Part shown: piece after piece, positions 34,115 to 45,957 of the stretch | Position numbering within the stretch: position 1 is the stretch's first letter | Layout: every line of letters begins with the position of its first letter | Assembly (NCBI GenBank): GCA_026018925.1 | Contig: JAKSZU010000006.1 | Location: 191,777,449-191,841,448 of the forward strand | DNA length: 64,000 nt | DNA from: Tupaia tana | Taxonomy: Eukaryota; Chordata; Mammalia; Scandentia; Tupaiidae | Direction: 5' to 3' | Made by a program: the position numbers and the translations under genes | The notes under the pieces: model-generated | Database searches by the model: none | What the model was told of the DNA's origin: nothing | The model's input: only the letters and a program-made list of their open reading frames with translations

Positions 34115-34765
34115 TGGACAGCAGTAACTCTATTAAAACTTCATATCAGCATACAAAAGCACACAAAAAATTTCAATACACATAGACTATTTCTTTTGTT
34201 TTCCTTTTTGTAATGACATAAAATTAGACTTTAAAAAGAAAGAAAATAAACATGAGTAAGTATTTAAACATTTGTCAAGCAGAAAACAACTTTTTGTTTT
34301 AGAGTTGGGACATTTTCATCAAATAATTGTAATATTTTATTATACTCTAGTAACAGTAGACTGGTCAGTACTGTATTTGAAAATTGCAAAATAGATTTTT
34401 ACTAAGATATTTGAAAATCTTGCAAAAGTATGACAGCTACAACTAAACAAATGTTTAAACTTTTGAATTATAATATGTACTAGTGAAAATATCTAATTTT
34501 AATAAAACTGTTAGATAGATCACTAATCCAAAGATACAGATAATTTTATGAAGATTGAGAGAGGTGTAAGATTTTACATACAAATTATAAAGTACCAATA
34601 CTTACCCAAGTAGAAACAGACTAATTGCCACAAAATGGATTAGAAAGATAAATACAATGCCAATGTTAAAACAGTGAACAGATTTAGAATTTCTTCAGAG
34701 TTCTGGCCAAAATGTAACTAACAAGTAATTCAAAGGCTAAATCATTGTTTTCAAAAGATATTTAT
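34115..34765. other. Unassigned AT-rich DNA
   Basis: Nothing recognised. Confidence 0.45.
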
Positions 34766-34767
34766 TG

Positions 34768-34986
34768 AGGAACCAGCAAGTGGCATGGTGGTTAAGGTGC
34801 TGGATTCCCACATGGTCAACTGTGGTTTGAGTCCTAAAATCATGCCAGGTGCATGCTCGTATATGCCCAAAATCCTGAGAGGAGAATGGAGAGGAGAAAG
34901 GATTGCGGCATGGTCTTTCCCTCTGGGTGGTGATTTCTCACTTTTCCCCTCATTGTCTCTATCTAGCAAGTGCACGTGCCCTATGA

Positions 34987-35019
<33 letters not shown>
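34768..35019 (+). mobile_element. Class B tRNA-SINE
   Basis: 'aggaaccagcaagtggcatg' head; the post-head region is shortened ('gagtcctaaaatcatgcc'); 33-A tail at 34987-35019. Confidence 0.93.
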
Positions 35020-35022
<3 letters not shown>

Positions 35023-35056
35023 TGAGTATTTCTCTGTGTCAGTAACTGAGATGTTG

Positions 35057-35316
35057 GGACCACCAATTAGCATAATGGCTATGTCGCCGGACTCCAACGT
35101 AGTCGACTGTGGTTCGCATCCCAGACCCGGTGGCTTAAAACTCACGTTGGGCGCCTGTGCGTGCGTGCCCAGAATCCCGAGAAGAGAATGGAGAAGGGAT
35201 TGCGGTGTGGCCATCCAACCTGGGGGTGATTTCTTGCTTTCTGTCTTTCTGTCTCTCTCTGTCTTGTCTGGCGAGCACACGCGCCCTATAGAGAAAACCT
35301 CTCCAAAAAAAAAAAA
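35057..35316 (+). mobile_element. Class B tRNA-SINE, exact 16-bp TSD
   Basis: Near-consensus copy with many CpGs. 'agtaactgagatgttg' is identical at 35041-35056 and 35317-35332. Inserted just after the tail of the previous SINE. Confidence 0.97.
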
Positions 35317-35372
35317 AGTAACTGAGATGTTGAGAATGCTACAATGAAAATAATAATTAAAAATAAAAAGCA

Positions 35373-35561
35373 AGGGCCAGTAGGTGGCATGGTGATTAAG
35401 GCAGCTGGACTCCCACGTGGTTAACTGTGGTTCAAGTCATGGACTCGACGGCTTGAGACTTACATGGGGCATTTGTGTGTGCATACCCAAAATCCTAAGA
35501 AGAGAATGAAGGAAAAGGGAGTGCAGTGTGGCCTTCCCCGCTGGGAGGTGATATCTCACTT

Positions 35562-35592
<31 letters not shown>

Positions 35593-35640
35593 GGTGTGTG
35601 CATGTACCCTATAGCAAAAATCTCTAAAAAAAGAGAACAA
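35373..35640 (+). mobile_element. Class B tRNA-SINE
   Basis: 'agggccagtaggtggcatgg' head, 'cctt ccccgctgggaggtga' palindrome remnant, 'gtaccctatagcaaaaatct' end. Third class B copy in tandem order on the same strand. Confidence 0.93.
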
Positions 35641-35744
35641 AAATTTAAGACTTTTCTTAATAAAACTTGTATTTGTTATTCTTCTGGGACAGAGAGAGGG
35701 GAGCTGGCAATTCAAGAGCACATTTAATTTAATAAATCCTAGCA

Positions 35745-35835
35745 TATCTTTTAAAAATTTATTTAAATTTATTTAATATATTTGATCACTGTACATGAAC
35801 ACAAATTGTAAAATAAATTTTATTTCTAGTGTATC
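35745..35835 (-). mobile_element. L1 3' tail fragment (weak)
   Basis: 'tttgatcactgtacatgaac' followed by 'acaaattgtaaaataaattt' resembles the reversed lineage L1 3' end. Short. Confidence 0.35.
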
Positions 35836-35839
35836 TTTA

Positions 35840-36130
35840 ATTAAAAAACTTAATGGAATGAGGCAATCAGAAAGGAATATATTATTAGGAGGGTTATTCT
35901 GAAAATGAAGTAATACAATATAAAAGATGATTAAATATCATAAAAAAATCATAAAAGCTATATTTATAATATTTACTTCAAATCACTAAAGAAGGACTCA
36001 TTTACATCATGCTAATTGGTGCTTAATAGACATTCCAAAATTTTTGTAGACATTTTAAAAGTAAGCTAAAGATAGAAGAAACAGAAAAAAAGAACACTTT
36101 AGATCTGAGACATTATTTTAAAATCAATAT
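35840..36130. other. Unassigned AT-rich DNA
   Basis: Nothing recognised. Confidence 0.45.
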
Positions 36131-36148
36131 TAAGAACTAACAGATATA

Positions 36149-36394
36149 ATGGGGCCAGAAGTTAGAGTAATGGCTATGTCGCTTGACTACCATGTAGTCG
36201 ACCGCGGTTCGAGTCCCGGACCCAGTGGCTTAAACCTCGTGCCGGGCGCCTGGGCATGCATGCCCAAGATCCTGAGAGAAGAATGGAGGATAAGGGACTG
36301 CGGTGGGTGTGGCCATCCCCCCTGGAGGGTGATTTCTCACTTTCTGTCTCTCTGTCTATCTGGCGAGCGCATGTGTCCTATAGCAAAAACCTCT

Positions 36395-36425
<31 letters not shown>
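36149..36425 (+). mobile_element. Class B tRNA-SINE, young, with TSD
   Basis: Head keeps 'gtcgaccgcggttcgagtcc'. A-tail of about 30. Target duplication 'agaactaacagata' (36133-36146) and 'agaactagcagata' (36426-36439). Confidence 0.96.
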
Positions 36426-36431
<6 letters not shown>

Positions 36432-36695
36432 AGCAGATACTCATGTTTAGAACATGATTTAGAAGCTTTTTTCTGGAGATTCCAGCTAATGGATTTACAT
36501 AAGAAACACTGAAAAATAAATGTTTCAAATATCACTCTTCATCTGGAAAAAAATAGGCTCTAGTAAAAAGGAATACGTAAAACTATAAGTATTAATAAGA
36601 GAATTTGAATAAGTGAATGAATACAAATAAGGATATAAAAGCCAAAGTTTTCTCTCCACACACCATCGATATTGAGAAATAAAAACAGAAAAACA

Positions 36696-36962
36696 GGGGC
36701 CATTTTGTAACTAGTGGTTAAAGAAGACCGATCCCACATGAGCATCTCAAGTTGAAAGCCCAGCCCCAGAAGTTCATAACATATTTGGTGCTTATGTGTG
36801 CATGTCCAAAAACCTGACAGGATGTAGAAATGGAGGAAAATGGACTGTAGTGTGATCATGCTCCATTGGGGGTCAGAAAGGTTATTTCTTCTTCCCTCTC
36901 TCTCTCTCTCTCTATCTGATTCTCTCTGGTGAGTGCATGTACCCTCTGACAATTAAAAAAAT
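36696..36962 (+). mobile_element. Class B tRNA-SINE, old
   Basis: 'ggggccattttgtaactagt' head, body, and 'ggtgagtgcatgtaccctct' followed by 'gacaattaaaaaaatag': a class B body with an intermediate-type tail. Confidence 0.85.
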
Positions 36963-36964
36963 AG

Positions 36965-37970
36965 AAGAACATTCCATTCAAAAAGAGACGAAGGCCTCCT
37001 ATACTGTGTAGTCACTAAAAGTTATTGCAAAATACTGTATGATGGTAAGCACCTTAGCCTAGTAAGTTATTTTATTTTAATTTACATATGATTTATGTTT
37101 TATTCTAACTCTGTTTTTTGGATTGTGAAAAAAAAAGGATGTCAAAAATTAAATAATATGTCTAATTTCAGGCAATTTAGTAAGCTGCAGAAATGAGTTT
37201 CAAACCCTCTACACACACAATTGCCACATCATTTTCATTCCTTAGTTTACTCTTGGATATAATTTGAATAATAAATATACACATCTAAAAAATACTACGT
37301 GTATGATGAATACCACATTTTTTTCAGAATTAGGTAAACCATCTCAAGGTTCATGTGGAAGAATTAGTATCCCAATATGCCGATTAAAAGTAAGCGATAA
37401 TAATTAATAAATTAAGACATACTTTTGTACCACATATTAGAATTTATAATAAAGCATTGTAACCGCATGAAATAGTCATAAAATACTTATAGACAAATTT
37501 ACCAGATCAATAGCAAATTTATAGAAGCAGGATTATTATCGAACTGGAAATGAAAAACCATTCTGACTCCAGGCTTGGTGCGATGCTTCTCAGCTCCTCC
37601 CCTGCTACTGTTCTTGGCGCCATACTGGATGATTGCACTGAGTGGCAGTTAGTCAATTGCTAAGAAATTAGTTCAGCATTTTGGACTGACAGCATAAAGG
37701 GAATTTTAATATTATTTTCTATTTATGTATAAATGAAATATATTTTTCCCCATTTGTTTAATTTTGTTTTTCCACTTGTTTTTGTCTTTAGGAAGATGCA
37801 AATATCAAGCCTTTTCTGTTGATACAATTATGACCTGTCTACAACCCATCCTTCTTTTCTTTCTCCTAAAAACAAGGGGTTTAATATAAGAGGTGAATGG
37901 ATATTTAAATGTCGAATGTAATCAAAAGGCACGGAATGTCTACATTTCAGGTGGCTTCAAATCAAAACTC
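36965..37970. other. Unassigned DNA
   Basis: No gene or family recognised. A small GC-richer patch at 37565-37650 ('ctcctcccctgctactgttc') is also unidentified. Confidence 0.4.
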
Positions 37971-37974
37971 TAAA

Positions 37975-38100
37975 TTAAGGCCTTATTATCCTCTTTTTAA
38001 GAAGAAGAGATTGAGTAGTTTTACCTAGGCCACATAATGAGTAATAGACATTTCTAGAATTTGACCTAATGTTTGCCTGACACAAAAGCCTTCCTTCTAT
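37975..38100 (+). mobile_element. MIR-like fragment
   Basis: 'tattatcctctttttaagaa', 'tagttttacctaggccacat', 'atttgacctaatgtttgcct', 'cttccttctata' follow MIR core order. Confidence 0.5.
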
Positions 38101-38429
38101 ACGTTCATGGATAAATAGAACGATTTGTCAGAATTAATTGCTGTGCACTTAATTTCATTGGCTATTTTGCAAAAATCAAGGCATTTAAATCCCTTAATTA
38201 AATCAAACCTGTCAGTAGGCCATAAGTACTTAGGTATGGTTACTTTGAAATATTCTCCAAGTGATAATTTAATTTTAAGCATTGATGATGTATTGAAACT
38301 AATGAAAGATTACATAGTTTCTTAAGTAATTTAATTATTCAGAGTCCAGAAACTTACAAAAAAACAAAATCATTTTTCTTCCCAGTACATTGCTTTTTTG
38401 TAATTACATAAAATATAAAATACTACCAT

Positions 38430-38524
38430 ATTATTTTCTTAATTTTATTTACTCATTCATTTCATGTTTATTTGACCAGAGAGAGACAGACAAAGTGTGC
38501 CTTAACCACCATCTCTTGGTCCCC
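38430..38524 (-). mobile_element. Class A SINE with internal deletion
   Basis: 'tatttgaccagagagagaca' joins directly to 'gccttaaccaccatctcttg gtcccc', so most of the B-box side is missing. Confidence 0.7.
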
Positions 38525-38644
38525 ATTATTATCATATTATTAATTGTATAAAGTTTAAAGAAAAAATAGGAAATTATGAAGATAAAAAACCAAAATCAAC
38601 AGTAATTCCATCACCCATTGCTAAGCTCACATACAGATTTCGTA

Positions 38645-38872
38645 TACTGGAGTAGTGGTGGCTTGATATTGAGGTGGTTAGATCCCACATGGCTAAAGTG
38701 CTACTTGAGTCCTGGACCCAGCAGCTTGAGAGATATGCTGGGTACACGTGCATGTGTGCCCATAATCCTAAAAGGAGAAATGGAGAAGGAATTGCAGTGT
38801 GACCATCCCCTTATGGGGTGTCCATCTCTCTCTCTCTGGTGAACTCATACACCTTCGAACAAAAACAAAGAT
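38645..38872 (+). mobile_element. Class B tRNA-SINE, 5' eroded
   Basis: 'tgaggtggttagatcccaca', B box 'acttgagtcc', 'cccataatcctaaaaggaga', short CT tract. Confidence 0.82.
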
Positions 38873-38874
38873 TA

Positions 38875-39425
38875 TGTATCTTCGGTCCCTTTATATTTTA
38901 TTTATTTGTTATCAGACTGCATATAAAAGTACATATTCGGTTTTGTCAAATACTATTCTATATAAAATAAGGCCACAGAGTGTATAAAATGTTGCCTTCT
39001 TTTCTTCTTTCTTTTCTTAAATTAAAAATTGTATTTTGTAGCAATTCGATAGGAAACAAAAATCTTTTCTAAAGTGGCCTTATGTTAGTACGTTGATATC
39101 AGATTTAATTTTTATTATTTCCAAATATTAGATATTTAATTTTGAATTATGACAAAAGAAGAACCATTTTGTAAATACATTTTTGTTTCCCATCTTTGAT
39201 TTTTAGAATAAATTTATTTAAAAAATGAAGCTGGATAAATGCATATGATATTTTTTTAAGAATTTTTGATACATATTACTCAATAACAGTCCTGAAACTG
39301 AGTTAATTTATAATTACATTATCAATGTATGTATGAGAGTATATTTTTAAAAATCACATTACAATTGGAGTAGCATTTAAAAATAATGTATTGAATTATT
39401 AAGCAAGAAATTTCACTTCTCTATA
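38875..39425. other. Unassigned AT-rich DNA
   Basis: Nothing recognised. Confidence 0.45.
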
Positions 39426-39429
39426 AGAT

Positions 39430-39925
39430 ATGTATTGGTTAGGGTCTTCCAGAAGAACAGAACTAACAGATATATAAAAATACATATGAAGAAGTTCCTT
39501 TTTAAATGAGAATTAGCTTACATAATTTATGAAGACCAAGAAGTCCCAATCTACAAATGAAAGAACAAGGAAAGCTGGTGGTATAATTAATTCAGTCTGA
39601 CTTAAATGCCTGAGAATGGAGATGGGGTGCCATAGTGCAAGTCAATGAGTTGAAAGGCCTAGAATCAGGAGCTCTGATCTAGGACAGGAGAAAATAGCCC
39701 AGCTCAGGAAGAGAGAGCACGTTTCCCCTCTACCACCTCTTAGTTTTTCTCAGGCCCACCTGGCTTGGATAGAGTGATCTTTACTCAGTCTAGGGATTTA
39801 AATGTTAATGTCTCCCAGAAAAAAACAAAACAAAAAAAAAAAAAAACAAAAAAAAACCAACCTCATATACACAACCAGAAATAATGTGTCACCATCGACA
39901 TATCCTTTAACACAGTTAAAATGTC
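39430..39925 (-). mobile_element. MLT2-like (ERVL) solitary LTR
   Basis: Starts 'ggttagggtcttccagaaga acagaac', then 'aattagcttacataattt', 'tctgatctaggacagg', 'tactcagtctagggatttaa atgttaatg'. After an A-rich insertion (39820-39856) it continues with 'ccagaaataatgtgtcacca'. Confidence 0.7.
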
Positions 39926-39934
39926 ACTTTTTTT

Positions 39935-40169
39935 CCCAAAAGATAATATGCACTTAGAGACAGAAAGAGAAAAAGGCAGAGATAAGAGAGAGATAATATC
40001 TCCCAGTATGGTGTGGTCACCCTGCAGTCTTTTCTACTCCATTTCTCTCTCCCATTGGAATTGTGGGCACACATGTACACACGACCAGTATGTGGAACTG
40101 AGATTCAAATCACATGGTTGTCTATATGGGAGTCTACTCATTTAACCACTAGGACACAGAGTCCATCCC
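39935..40169 (-). mobile_element. Class B tRNA-SINE, old
   Basis: 'gagagagataatatctccca' replaces the palindrome. Head complement 'tatgggagtctactcattta', ending 'gagtccatccc'. Confidence 0.8.
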
Positions 40170-40191
40170 TGCACATAAAATTAACTATCAC

Positions 40192-40448
40192 AAGGGACCA
40201 GCAGATGGTGTAATGGTTACATTGCTGGCTTCCCACATAGCAGACTGTGGTTCGAGTTCTGAACCCAGTGGCTTTGAAACACACTGGATGCATGTGTGTG
40301 CCTGCCCCAAATCCTGAGAGGAGAATGGGAGTGAAGGGATTGCCATGTGGCCATCCTCTCTTGGGGTTGACTTTTCACTTTCTGTCTCTCTGTCTGTCTC
40401 TGTCTCTCTGGCAAGTTCCTGGGCCCTATAGCAAAAATCTCTCTTAAA
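40192..40448 (+). mobile_element. Class B tRNA-SINE with TSD
   Basis: 'gggaccagcagatggtgtaa' head, 'gggccctatagcaaaaatct' end. Target duplication 'aaaattaactatca' (40177-40190) and 'aaaattaaccatcc' (40449-40462). Confidence 0.95.
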
Positions 40449-40559
40449 AAAATTAACCATCCCATAGTCCCTTGGTTTTCCTATGAATATTGCTTATTTT
40501 TATTTTTACCTTGCTGGATTCTTTTTTCCCTCTCATTGTGGCGTAATTTTTCTCAATTT

Positions 40560-40935
40560 TTTAATTTATTTTTTTTCTGTTTCTTTTATACATTCAATCA
40601 CGTTACTTAGCTTACAGAGTGACTATTCCAACATGTGTACATTTCTCAGCAGTCCAGTTCACCATGCTAGAAAGTTATCTTCAATAGATAATAATCCATT
40701 TCTTTGTCCCATAAATGCCTTGCCTCTCTATTTTTCTCCTTAATGTCCTTCCTCAGACTCTACTCCTTCACCCACCCTCTTCCCACACCGTATCTGGTAT
40801 TCACAACCATTTACTTAGTTTCTATAACCTTTAGACATTCTGTTTCAGCCATAGAGTACAGACACTCAGTATATATTAAGTGAAGGCATACAACGTCTCT
40901 CCTTCATTGCTTGGCTTGCTTCACTCAGCAGTAAA
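40560..40935 (-). mobile_element. L1 3' UTR fragment
   Basis: 'cattcaatcacgttacttag', 'ccaacatgtgtacatttctc', 'gtacagacactcagtatata', 'ttgcttcactcagcag'. Parallels 22878-23225, so the same L1 family. Confidence 0.8.
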
Positions 40936-41214
40936 TAATATTCTAAAAAAGACATCATTATATCGAAGTTATAGTGAATCTTTTGTCATGTTTTAAAATA
41001 TTTACCAATTAGATTTCCTTTTGGTTTATAATATACAGGGTTAATTTTTATTTGATTGACTATCATTCTCATTGTTGTTCTGGTAAAGTCTTATAATACT
41101 CTAAATTAGTGACACCGTCATGCATGCCTTTTGCAGCTTGTAAAGCCTTATATAAATTGGAATGCCTCTAAGAAAATTTGTCTCTTTCATTTCACAGGTT
41201 TACAGATAAAAATA

Positions 41215-41955
41215 AATCATTCTCTAAATCACTGCTCTTAACAGATTGTATCTAAGAGATGTAGCCAAACATCATTTAGATGATGGAATTTTAAACTTTC
41301 AGGTTTTGAGCAAATAAAATATAAATTTAGATGAGAAGACTTTGGACTCTGAGATGATATCATAATCAGATGAGGCTCTTAGGATACTTGAGAGTGAATG
41401 TCTTTTATATTTGGAAAGTACGTAGTAATTCATGACTGGAGGATTGACTACATTGGACAGAATTATTACATAGTCCTCGGGATTCTGCCTACATGTGTGT
41501 GTCCTATATTATACCCTCCACTTAAATAGGGCTACAAATAGTGGTAGAACTATCCCATGGTTATGCTGTATTATAAGATAAGGGGATTTTGCAGATATAA
41601 TTGAGTTTTCTAATTAATTGACTTTAAGTTAGTTATAAGAGAAATTACCAGGGACCAGCAGTTACTGTAATGGCTATGTCGCTGGACTCCCATATAGTCG
41701 ACTGCAGTTAGAGTCCTGGACCCGGTGGCTTAAACTCACGCCGGGCCACATGTACGTGCGTGCCCAAGATCCCCAGAGGAGAATGGAGGAGAAGGGATTG
41801 CGACGTGGCCATCCCCCCGGGGGATGATTTCTCACTTTCTGTCTCTGTCTGTCTCTGTCTTTCTGGAGAACGCACACGTCCTATACTGAAAACCTCTCCA
41901 AAAAAAAGAAAGAAGAAAAAAGAAAGAAATTATCACGGACCTGACTAACAGGTTG
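41215..41955 (+). mobile_element. MaLR internal 3' end plus LTR, split by a SINE
   Basis: The left part ('gaagactttggactctgaga', 'gagagtgaatgtcttttata') fits the 3' end of a MaLR internal region. From about 41453 LTR landmarks follow: 'taaggggattttgcagatat', 'gactttaagttagttataag'. After the SINE it resumes with 'tatcacggacctgactaaca'. Confidence 0.65.
41651..41925 (+). mobile_element. Class B tRNA-SINE in the LTR
   Basis: 'gggaccagcagttactgtaa' head, 'catccccccgggggatgatt' palindrome, 'cctatactgaaaacctctcc' end. Flanks 'gagaaattaccagg' and 'agaaattatcacgg' form an imperfect target duplication. Confidence 0.95.
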
Positions 41956-41957
41956 AA

Positions 41958-42148
41958 TTTTTTTTTAAAGAATTATTGTATTTAACTTTATTTATTTACT
42001 TATATGTTTATTTTAAATTTGACCAGAGAGGGACAAAGCGAGAGAGAGAGAGAGAGAGGAAATTGAGAAAGAAAGTCTGCCAGGTCTGAACTGCAGTTGA
42101 CCATGTGGAAGTCCAGTACCCTTAACCACCATACCACCTGCTGGCCCC
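41958..42148 (-). mobile_element. Class A tRNA-SINE
   Basis: 'atttgaccagagagggacaa', GA tract, 'agaaagtctgccaggtctga', end 'ccacctgctggcccc'. Confidence 0.92.
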
Positions 42149-42189
42149 TGAATTGTTTTTTGTTTGTTTGTTTTTGTTTGTTTGTTTGT

Positions 42190-42428
42190 TTGTTCCTAAT
42201 TTTTCCAGAGAGGATGAGCACTCACCAGAAAGAGACAGTGACAGAGAGGGAGAGGAGGAAGTATTCTTTCTCCTGGTAATGGCCACAATGCAGTCCCATT
42301 TCTTTCACCTTTCCCTTCCTTTGGGATTCTGGGCATGTACACACATGTGTTTCTCTAGTTGCCAGATCTGGGACACTAACTGTATTGTCAGCCATGTAGG
42401 CTCCAACTCTCTAAACACCAGGCTAATT
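42190..42428 (-). mobile_element. Class B tRNA-SINE, old
   Basis: 'ttttccagagaggatgagca', body 'tggccacaatgcagtcccat', head ending 'aacaccaggcta'. Preceded by a (GTTT)n tail. Confidence 0.82.
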
Positions 42429-43394
42429 TTTTAAGAGACAAGAAGCAACAGAGATGTTTCCATTGAACTTGAAGTTGAATTTAAAACCTCTGCTCTGTAT
42501 CTAATATTTAATCTTCTCAAGTTTAAAATTAAGGTCATCTGTTTTGTGAAAAACCTTACTAAGAGGACTAGAGATAAGCCTCAGACTGAGAGAAAATATT
42601 TTCAAGATATTTATCAATTAGAGGAATTTTATCCTAAATAAAGAATCCTAAAAGTGAACAAAGTGAAAATTTTGTCCTCAATTAAAACTAAGAAATTGGC
42701 AAAAGTCATGAAAAAACACTGTACCAAAGATTTGTACATAGAAAACAAACACACTAAAACAAAAACTAGAGATAAACATTTATCTGACACCAAAACAAAA
42801 AAGAAACAAGCAACATTTTTTTGTCAAGCAACAGTTCTTAATGGTGATGCCAAAATGTTTTAGGTTATTGTCAAGTGTTACAAGAATAAGTATGATAATG
42901 AAATAAAAATTAAACCTGAACATTATAAACAAAAGTAAAATCAAATGATGAATTGAAAAATATTTTAAAACATGATAGAACGCATTCAATTTCATTCCCA
43001 TATAATGATATGTTTTTAAATACATCTTCCTTCTTGAAAGACAGTTTGGCCATGTCTTAAAATTGCTAAGCAATTTGGCATTCGCACTCCTAGTCTTACC
43101 TAATTGATTGGAAAATCTATCTCCATGTGAAAACTTCATGCAAATGTTTATAGCCATGTTATTTTAAATCATTATAAACTGGAAGCAAACAAGATATCTT
43201 AAATAGATGAATTGATCAAAAAGTCATAGTACATTTATATAACAAAATACTAATTACCAATATAAAATTACGAGCAATAAAACCACAAGAGGATATATTT
43301 TATTGCTAAATATACACTTAAAAGAGCCCAACCTAAAAATGCTACATCATATATGATTTTAACTACATAATTGTTTACTTTAAAGTTTTGTTTT

Positions 43395-43578
43395 TTAAAA
43401 AATAATTATTTATTTTATTTAATTCCATTTGTCATTATTATTTTTTTAATTTGACCAGAGAAAGACAGAGAGAGAGAAAGGGAAAGGAAGAAAGCAAGTT
43501 GCCAGGTCTGGGATTCAAATCACAACAAGCCATGTGGAAATCGAGCGCCTTTAACCACCACACCACCTGTCAGCCTTT
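43395..43578 (-). mobile_element. Class A tRNA-SINE in L1
   Basis: 'aatttgaccagagaaagaca', 'gaaagcaagttgccaggtct', 'accaccacaccacctgtcag'. Confidence 0.9.
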
Positions 43579-43582
43579 CCTT

Positions 43583-43712
43583 TAAATTTTCTATAGGGTA
43601 TGCTCCTTATAGAAAGACACAGAGAGAGGGAGGGAACGTGAGAAAACACCTCTCTAGGGGAATGGCCATGCCACAATCCTTTCTCCTTCATTTTCCTCTC
43701 AGGATTTTAGGT

Positions 43713-43766
<54 letters not shown>

Positions 43767-43856
43767 TGTTTCTCACGTCTGCTGGTCAGAACTCAAACTA
43801 GGCATTTAGGATCCAGCTGCTTTAACCACCATGACACTCACTGCCTGTTCCTCAAC
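43583..43856 (-). mobile_element. Class B tRNA-SINE in L1, with (CA)n
   Basis: 'aaattttctatagggtatgc' end, body, and an internal CA microsatellite (43713-43762) grown from the CACACAC motif of the body. Confidence 0.88.
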
Positions 43857-44259
43857 TACTTGATTTTTCAGAAAAGACAATGCCATGGAGACAGGCATAA
43901 GATCGTGGGTTTCCAGAAGTTCTGGTGAGGGAGGGCAGAATGAATAGTTGGAGCAGCACAGCTGAGTGATGCTGTAATGGTGGATGCTTGGTATCATAGC
44001 TGTCAAGCGCCCATGGAACTGTCCAATGTACTGAATGTTAACTATGGTCTAAACTTACCAGTGCTGTATCAATATTAATTCACTGGTTGTAACAAATGTA
44101 TCACATTAATGCAAGAATTTAATAACAGAGAAAACTCTACAGAGGAGGTTTGGGAGGGAGAGGGAACACATGGAAACTTTTTGGGTTTTTTTCCATCAAT
44201 TTTTCTATAAACCTAAAACTACTTAAATATTTTTTAAAGTCTAAAAAAAGACATTTGTT

Positions 44260-44835
44260 TGTAATTGTTTTTCATCATACACAAAGTGTCCAAGAACAAA
44301 AGTTCTATATTTGGATATGAATAGCACACACAAGAATTCCGAAAATGAACAAATTTTATCTTATTTAAAAGATTAAAGAATGGTGTTAATATTAAAACAA
44401 AAAAAGTCTACTTTTGGAAGGATTTCATTGACCAGCCGTTGTTGGGCCTGGATGATTAATTTTTGAAATTGCAATACAGTAGTTGTTTGTTTGTACGTTC
44501 ATCTTTTTTTTAAGGTAATGTTTAGTTCTAGATGTGAAGGTTTAGAAACTATTATGTTGTCAAGAGAGTCATGATGTTTTTTTTTCTACAAATATGCAGT
44601 ATGATTTTCCCAACAGTCCAACAGTATAACAATATTTTCTAAGAAATACAAAATGTAGATAAAGTGGCTGCCTAGATGTCTTCACTACAAAAACTTCTGC
44701 CTCCTCAGTTGAGACTGACCTTGTCCCACTGATTTCTTTGTTTCTGGGTGCTCTATGGAACTGGAACCTTGAGGTCATTGTTTGAGCCCCCACATGCTCA
44801 GCTTTCTGTCTCATGGGTATATCTGTACCCTTTAA
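44260..44835. other. Unassigned DNA
   Basis: Possibly the decayed 5' part of the following MLT1-like LTR. No gene recognised; the 123-codon minus frame at 44569-44940 has no family features. Confidence 0.4.
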
Positions 44836-44839
44836 AGTC

Positions 44840-44966
44840 CAAGAGCAATATTTTTTTCTTTGTCCAATAGAATGAAATTGAAAATGATATGTGACCTTTA
44901 TCAGAAAAGCCTCTCCAAGCCAGATATGTAGCTTGATCATTTTCTGCCTCTTGCCTCAGTAATCTT

Positions 44967-44999
<33 letters not shown>

Positions 45000-45415
45000 G
45001 AGAGGTTTTTCGCTATAGGGCGCGTGCGCTCGCCAGACAGACAGAGAGAGACATAGAGACAGAAAGCGAGAAATCACCCCCCAGGGGGGATGGTCACGCC
45101 GCAATCCCTTCTCCTCCATTCTCCTCTCGGGATCTTGGGCACGCACGCACACGCGCCCGGCGTGAGTTGTAAGCCACCGGGTCCGAGACGCGAACCGCGG
45201 TCGACTACGTGGGAGTCCAGCGACATAGCCATTACGCTAACTGCTGGTTCCCAGTAATCTTGAAATTTTTGAGATAAAGCTTCTGGAAACCTGCATCTCC
45301 GAGTCAGAAAAAGATAGAACAGAGTCCATGGATGACCAGTGATGGGCACACAGATTAGCAAGAAATAAATCTGCATAATTGCTTTTATTAACCTCTGTTG
45401 TAAACTGTTAGATCT
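44840..45415 (+). mobile_element. MLT1-type LTR split by a young SINE
   Basis: Right part: 'aacctgcatctccgagtcag', 'aacagagtccatggatgacc', 'gcaagaaataaatctgcata', fitting the 3' part of an MLT1 LTR. Left part: 'gatatgtgacctttatcaga' and 'ctgcctcttgcctcagtaat'. Confidence 0.6.
44967..45251 (-). mobile_element. Class B tRNA-SINE, youngest type
   Basis: Best-preserved CpG set in the window ('gggcgcgtgcgctcgccaga', 'cgaaccgcggtcgactacgt'), 30-T tail, intact 'cccccaggggggat' palindrome. The target duplication 'cagtaatctt' is exact at 44957-44966 and 45252-45261. Confidence 0.98.
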
Positions 45416-45419
45416 GCAG

Positions 45420-45955
45420 AACTTTTATTAACATGGTGGTGATTCTGATGGAAATACCCTGTTAATTTTCGTACTTTTGCATTCATTTGAACCATTTTGA
45501 CCCTGTCTCTGTATTAACCAACCAGAAGTAAAACATGATTTCTTTTTTTGTTTATTTTACCTTATATAAAATTAGGAGCCTTCACTATAAATGTTTCCCA
45601 AGGAATGAAAACATTCCATTTCATTTCCCCAAAATTCTTTGGTTAACTTGACCTTTGATAGTACCTCGTTTCTTTGCTCAAGTTAAATTTGTAATGCTTT
45701 ATTAAATCCTTCTTTTTCAATCTTGAAAAATCTTACCTCTAATTCATTACTATTATGGGCTTTCTTCTAAAGGGTAAAGTTTGAAGAGATTGACTAACAA
45801 GAGAGCTCTGGTCTATTAACCACTCATGTTGAAGTATATTCTGTTAACTATCTGACAATTTATCAGCAGTTGCATGTGTATGTATAAATACATGTAACTG
45901 AATACTTCTGAAATTTCTAGGTTTGCAAGTAATCTCTGAACAGTGATTAGTAAGA
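45420..45955. other. Unassigned DNA
   Basis: Nothing recognised. Confidence 0.4.
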
Positions 45956-45957
45956 TC

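Larger units (their letters stand above)
42530..44255 (+). mobile_element. Old L1 (L1M-like), split by two SINEs
   Basis: Forward L1 order: 'gataagcctcagactgagag', 'ggcaaaagtcatgaaaaaac', 'catgcaaatgtttatagcca', 'gcatgatagtacatt'-type region near 43220, 'gagcaataaaaccacaag'. After two SINEs come the 3' UTR blocks 'cactggttgtaacaaatgta' and 'ttttctataaacctaaaact'. ORF2 is heavily frameshifted. Confidence 0.78.

Noticed and set aside
44967..45251. CpG island or promoter
   Set aside because: The CpG cluster is confined to one young SINE copy.
39430..45415. Intact endogenous retrovirus
   Set aside because: The LTRs here belong to different families and orientations. Only one short MaLR internal piece is seen, and there are no gag, pol or env frames.
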